Source of the DNA: a virus
Length of the DNA stretch: 23,017 bases
IMG/VR virus record: IMGVR_UViG_3300048672_000472
Span: 1 to 23,017 of that record
Strand: one strand, 5' to 3'
Part shown: piece by piece, positions 22,418 to 23,017 of the stretch
Position numbering within the stretch: position 1 is the first letter of the stretch
Layout: the number at the start of each line of letters is the position of its first letter
Program-made: the position numbers and the translations under genes
Notes under the pieces: generated by a model
Database searches by the model: none
The model's input: the letters and a program-made list of their open reading frames with translations, nothing else
What the model was told of the DNA's origin: nothing

Positions 22418-22445
22418 ATTATACACAAAAAATAATCACTGTAAA
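22418..22445 (-). promoter_or_regulatory. Leftward sigma70 promoter (replication/lysis side)
   Basis: TTTACA (22440-22445) and TATAAT (22418-22423) are 16 bases apart on the minus strand: five of six and six of six consensus matches. The start would be near 22411, at the structured leader. It is divergent to the promoter at 22459 with 13 bases between the -35 elements. Confidence 0.7.
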
Positions 22446-22458
22446 CGTAAAATAATTC

Positions 22459-22487
22459 TTTACAACAAAACAAAGAACAACTATATT
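22459..22487 (+). promoter_or_regulatory. Rightward sigma70 promoter
   Basis: TTTACA (22459-22464) and TATATT (22482-22487) are separated by 17 bases, each matching consensus in five of six positions. The predicted start is near 22494, where the transcript begins with a hairpin (22494-22517: ATCGG/CCGAT and GGC/GCC arms, AATAAC loop). Confidence 0.65.
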
Positions 22488-22541
22488 TAACACATCGGCA
22501 GGCAATAACGCCCCGATAGGTGGAAAAGGAAAGGTGAATTT

Positions 22542-22733
22542 ATGCAAGCACATACAAACGAAAACTTCAACATCATTCAAACAGGCTCAGGTTTTAAGAA
22601 AAATTGCTGGTCTGTTTTTCAAGGAAAAAGACTTCCGAGCGGCCATCCAGCCACGGGCTCACTTGAAATTAAAGACAAACTGACACGCGAGCAAGCTATA
22701 AAACTTGCTGATTCATTAGAAGCGAATCAGTAA
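22542..22733 (+). CDS. 63-residue protein of the rightward transcript, unknown
   Basis: The ATG has a strong purine-rich site (AAGGAAAGGTG) and follows the rightward promoter and leader hairpin. The product has a short beta-like first half (NFNIIQTGSGFKKNCWSVF) and a helical end (LTREQAIKLADSLEANQ). Size and place suggest an early protein. I do not recognise it; there is no clear helix-turn-helix that would make it a Cro-like repressor. Confidence 0.7.
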   Translation: MQAHTNENFNIIQTGSGFKKNCWSVFQGKRLPSGHPATGSLEIKDKLTREQAIKLADSLEANQ

Positions 22734-22788
22734 CCAATCACCGCGCACGGACGCGCACCTATTCAAGCAGTATTAAGCAGAGGTATTT

Positions 22789-23017
22789 ATGAAACGCTAC
22801 AAGCTTACAAAAAATACGAAGCAATTTTACGGAATAACCGTTTATCAAATTCAGGCTATTGTTGATATTGGCTTTGGTATTAAAAAAGGCGATCTTGGAG
22901 GATGGGTAGAAAAAGAATCAAATCTTGCTCAATGTGGTGAAGGATGGATATTTGAAGCAGGAGTATCAGTCTTGGGCGGCGTAATCTGGGGCGGCGAAAT
23001 CAGGGGCGGCGTAATCT
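22789..23017 (+). CDS. GGxI-repeat beta-helix-like protein (partial, 5' end)
   Basis: The ORF starts at ATG 22789 with AGAGG upstream and runs off the right edge after 76 codons. The N-terminal part (MKRYKLTKNTKQFYG, YQIQAIVDIGFGIKKGDLGGWVEKESNLAQCGEGWIF) is a recognisable small-phage-protein head, which in relatives is followed by short repeats forming a beta-helix. Here the repeats are GGVIW, GGEIR, GGVI, one per 15 bases. Known relatives carry long runs of such repeats; function is not established. It is in the rightward operon 55 bases after the 63-residue gene. Confidence 0.75.
   Translation, partial: MKRYKLTKNTKQFYGITVYQIQAIVDIGFGIKKGDLGGWVEKESNLAQCGEGWIFEAGVSVLGGVIWGGEIRGGVI

Noticed and set aside
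22246-22473. 75-codon minus-strand ORF over the replication leader
   Set aside because: No ribosome site at either start; the first start is upstream of the predicted promoter and the second overlaps the -10; its end overlaps the better supported 32-codon ORF. The protein-like stretch keeps it open, so it is reported only as a finding.
22739-22760. GCGCAC direct repeat (two copies) between the rightward genes
   Set aside because: Too short and only two copies; no pairing or spacing that suggests a site.
1-23017. tRNA genes, CRISPR arrays, insertion sequences, integrase or att site
   Set aside because: None was seen: no cloverleaf-like stretch, no regularly spaced repeats, no transposase or recombinase motifs in any real gene.

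Overview
The window is part of a tailed-phage genome (or prophage) of the short-tailed, P22/Sf6-like morphogenesis type. The calls rest on reading the sequence; no database search was run. The overlapping Rz/Rz1 spanin pair, whose outer member has a lipobox, points to a Gram-negative host, probably a gammaproteobacterium. Base composition is moderately AT-rich. Almost everything up to about 22.4 kb is on the minus strand, so the transcript reads from right to left. Only a 31-codon ORF at 12.4 kb and the two right-most genes are on the plus strand.

Layout in the direction of minus-strand transcription. At 22.4-22.5 kb two divergent sigma70-like promoters face away from each other. Leftward comes a structured leader, a 32-codon ORF and a DnaT-like/winged-helix replication protein (22.3-21.4 kb). 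A lysis block follows (21.4-19.7 kb): unknown gene, holin candidate, i-spanin Rz, o-spanin Rz1, M15-type endolysin, HP1-type holin candidate and a 38-codon membrane protein. Then come packaging (TerS, TerL), a small virion-like protein and the portal, followed by three accessory virion proteins including a fibre-like protein. Next are scaffold, P22-type coat, two small proteins, the gp4-type and gp10-type tail accessory factors, and a short tail-associated protein. Finally there is a cupin, a 2-oxoglutarate oxygenase, two probable ejection proteins, and a giant protein that leaves the window at its left edge.

The gene order terminase-portal-scaffold-coat-gp4-gp10-ejection proteins copies P22. 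The interesting parts are the deviations from it. The slot of ejection protein gp16 holds a >1400-residue polyvalent protein with an HExxxH metallopeptidase-like motif, an ADP-ribosyltransferase-like R...E segment, and an (I/V)RLSKK linker that recurs four times. If it is ejected like gp16 it would bring enzymatic domains into the host with the DNA (inference). Two metal-binding beta-barrel enzymes (cupin and 2OG oxygenase), which P22 lacks here, sit in the same translationally coupled run.

A family of GTTAGT...ACTAAC palindromes lies at five gene junctions, several directly ahead of ribosome binding sites. It looks like a phage-wide operator or RNA hairpin system that the genes do not explain. 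One copy overlaps the -35 of a predicted promoter for scaffold and coat. Rightward of the divergent promoters lie a 63-codon unknown gene and the start of a GGxI-repeat beta-helix-like gene cut by the right edge.
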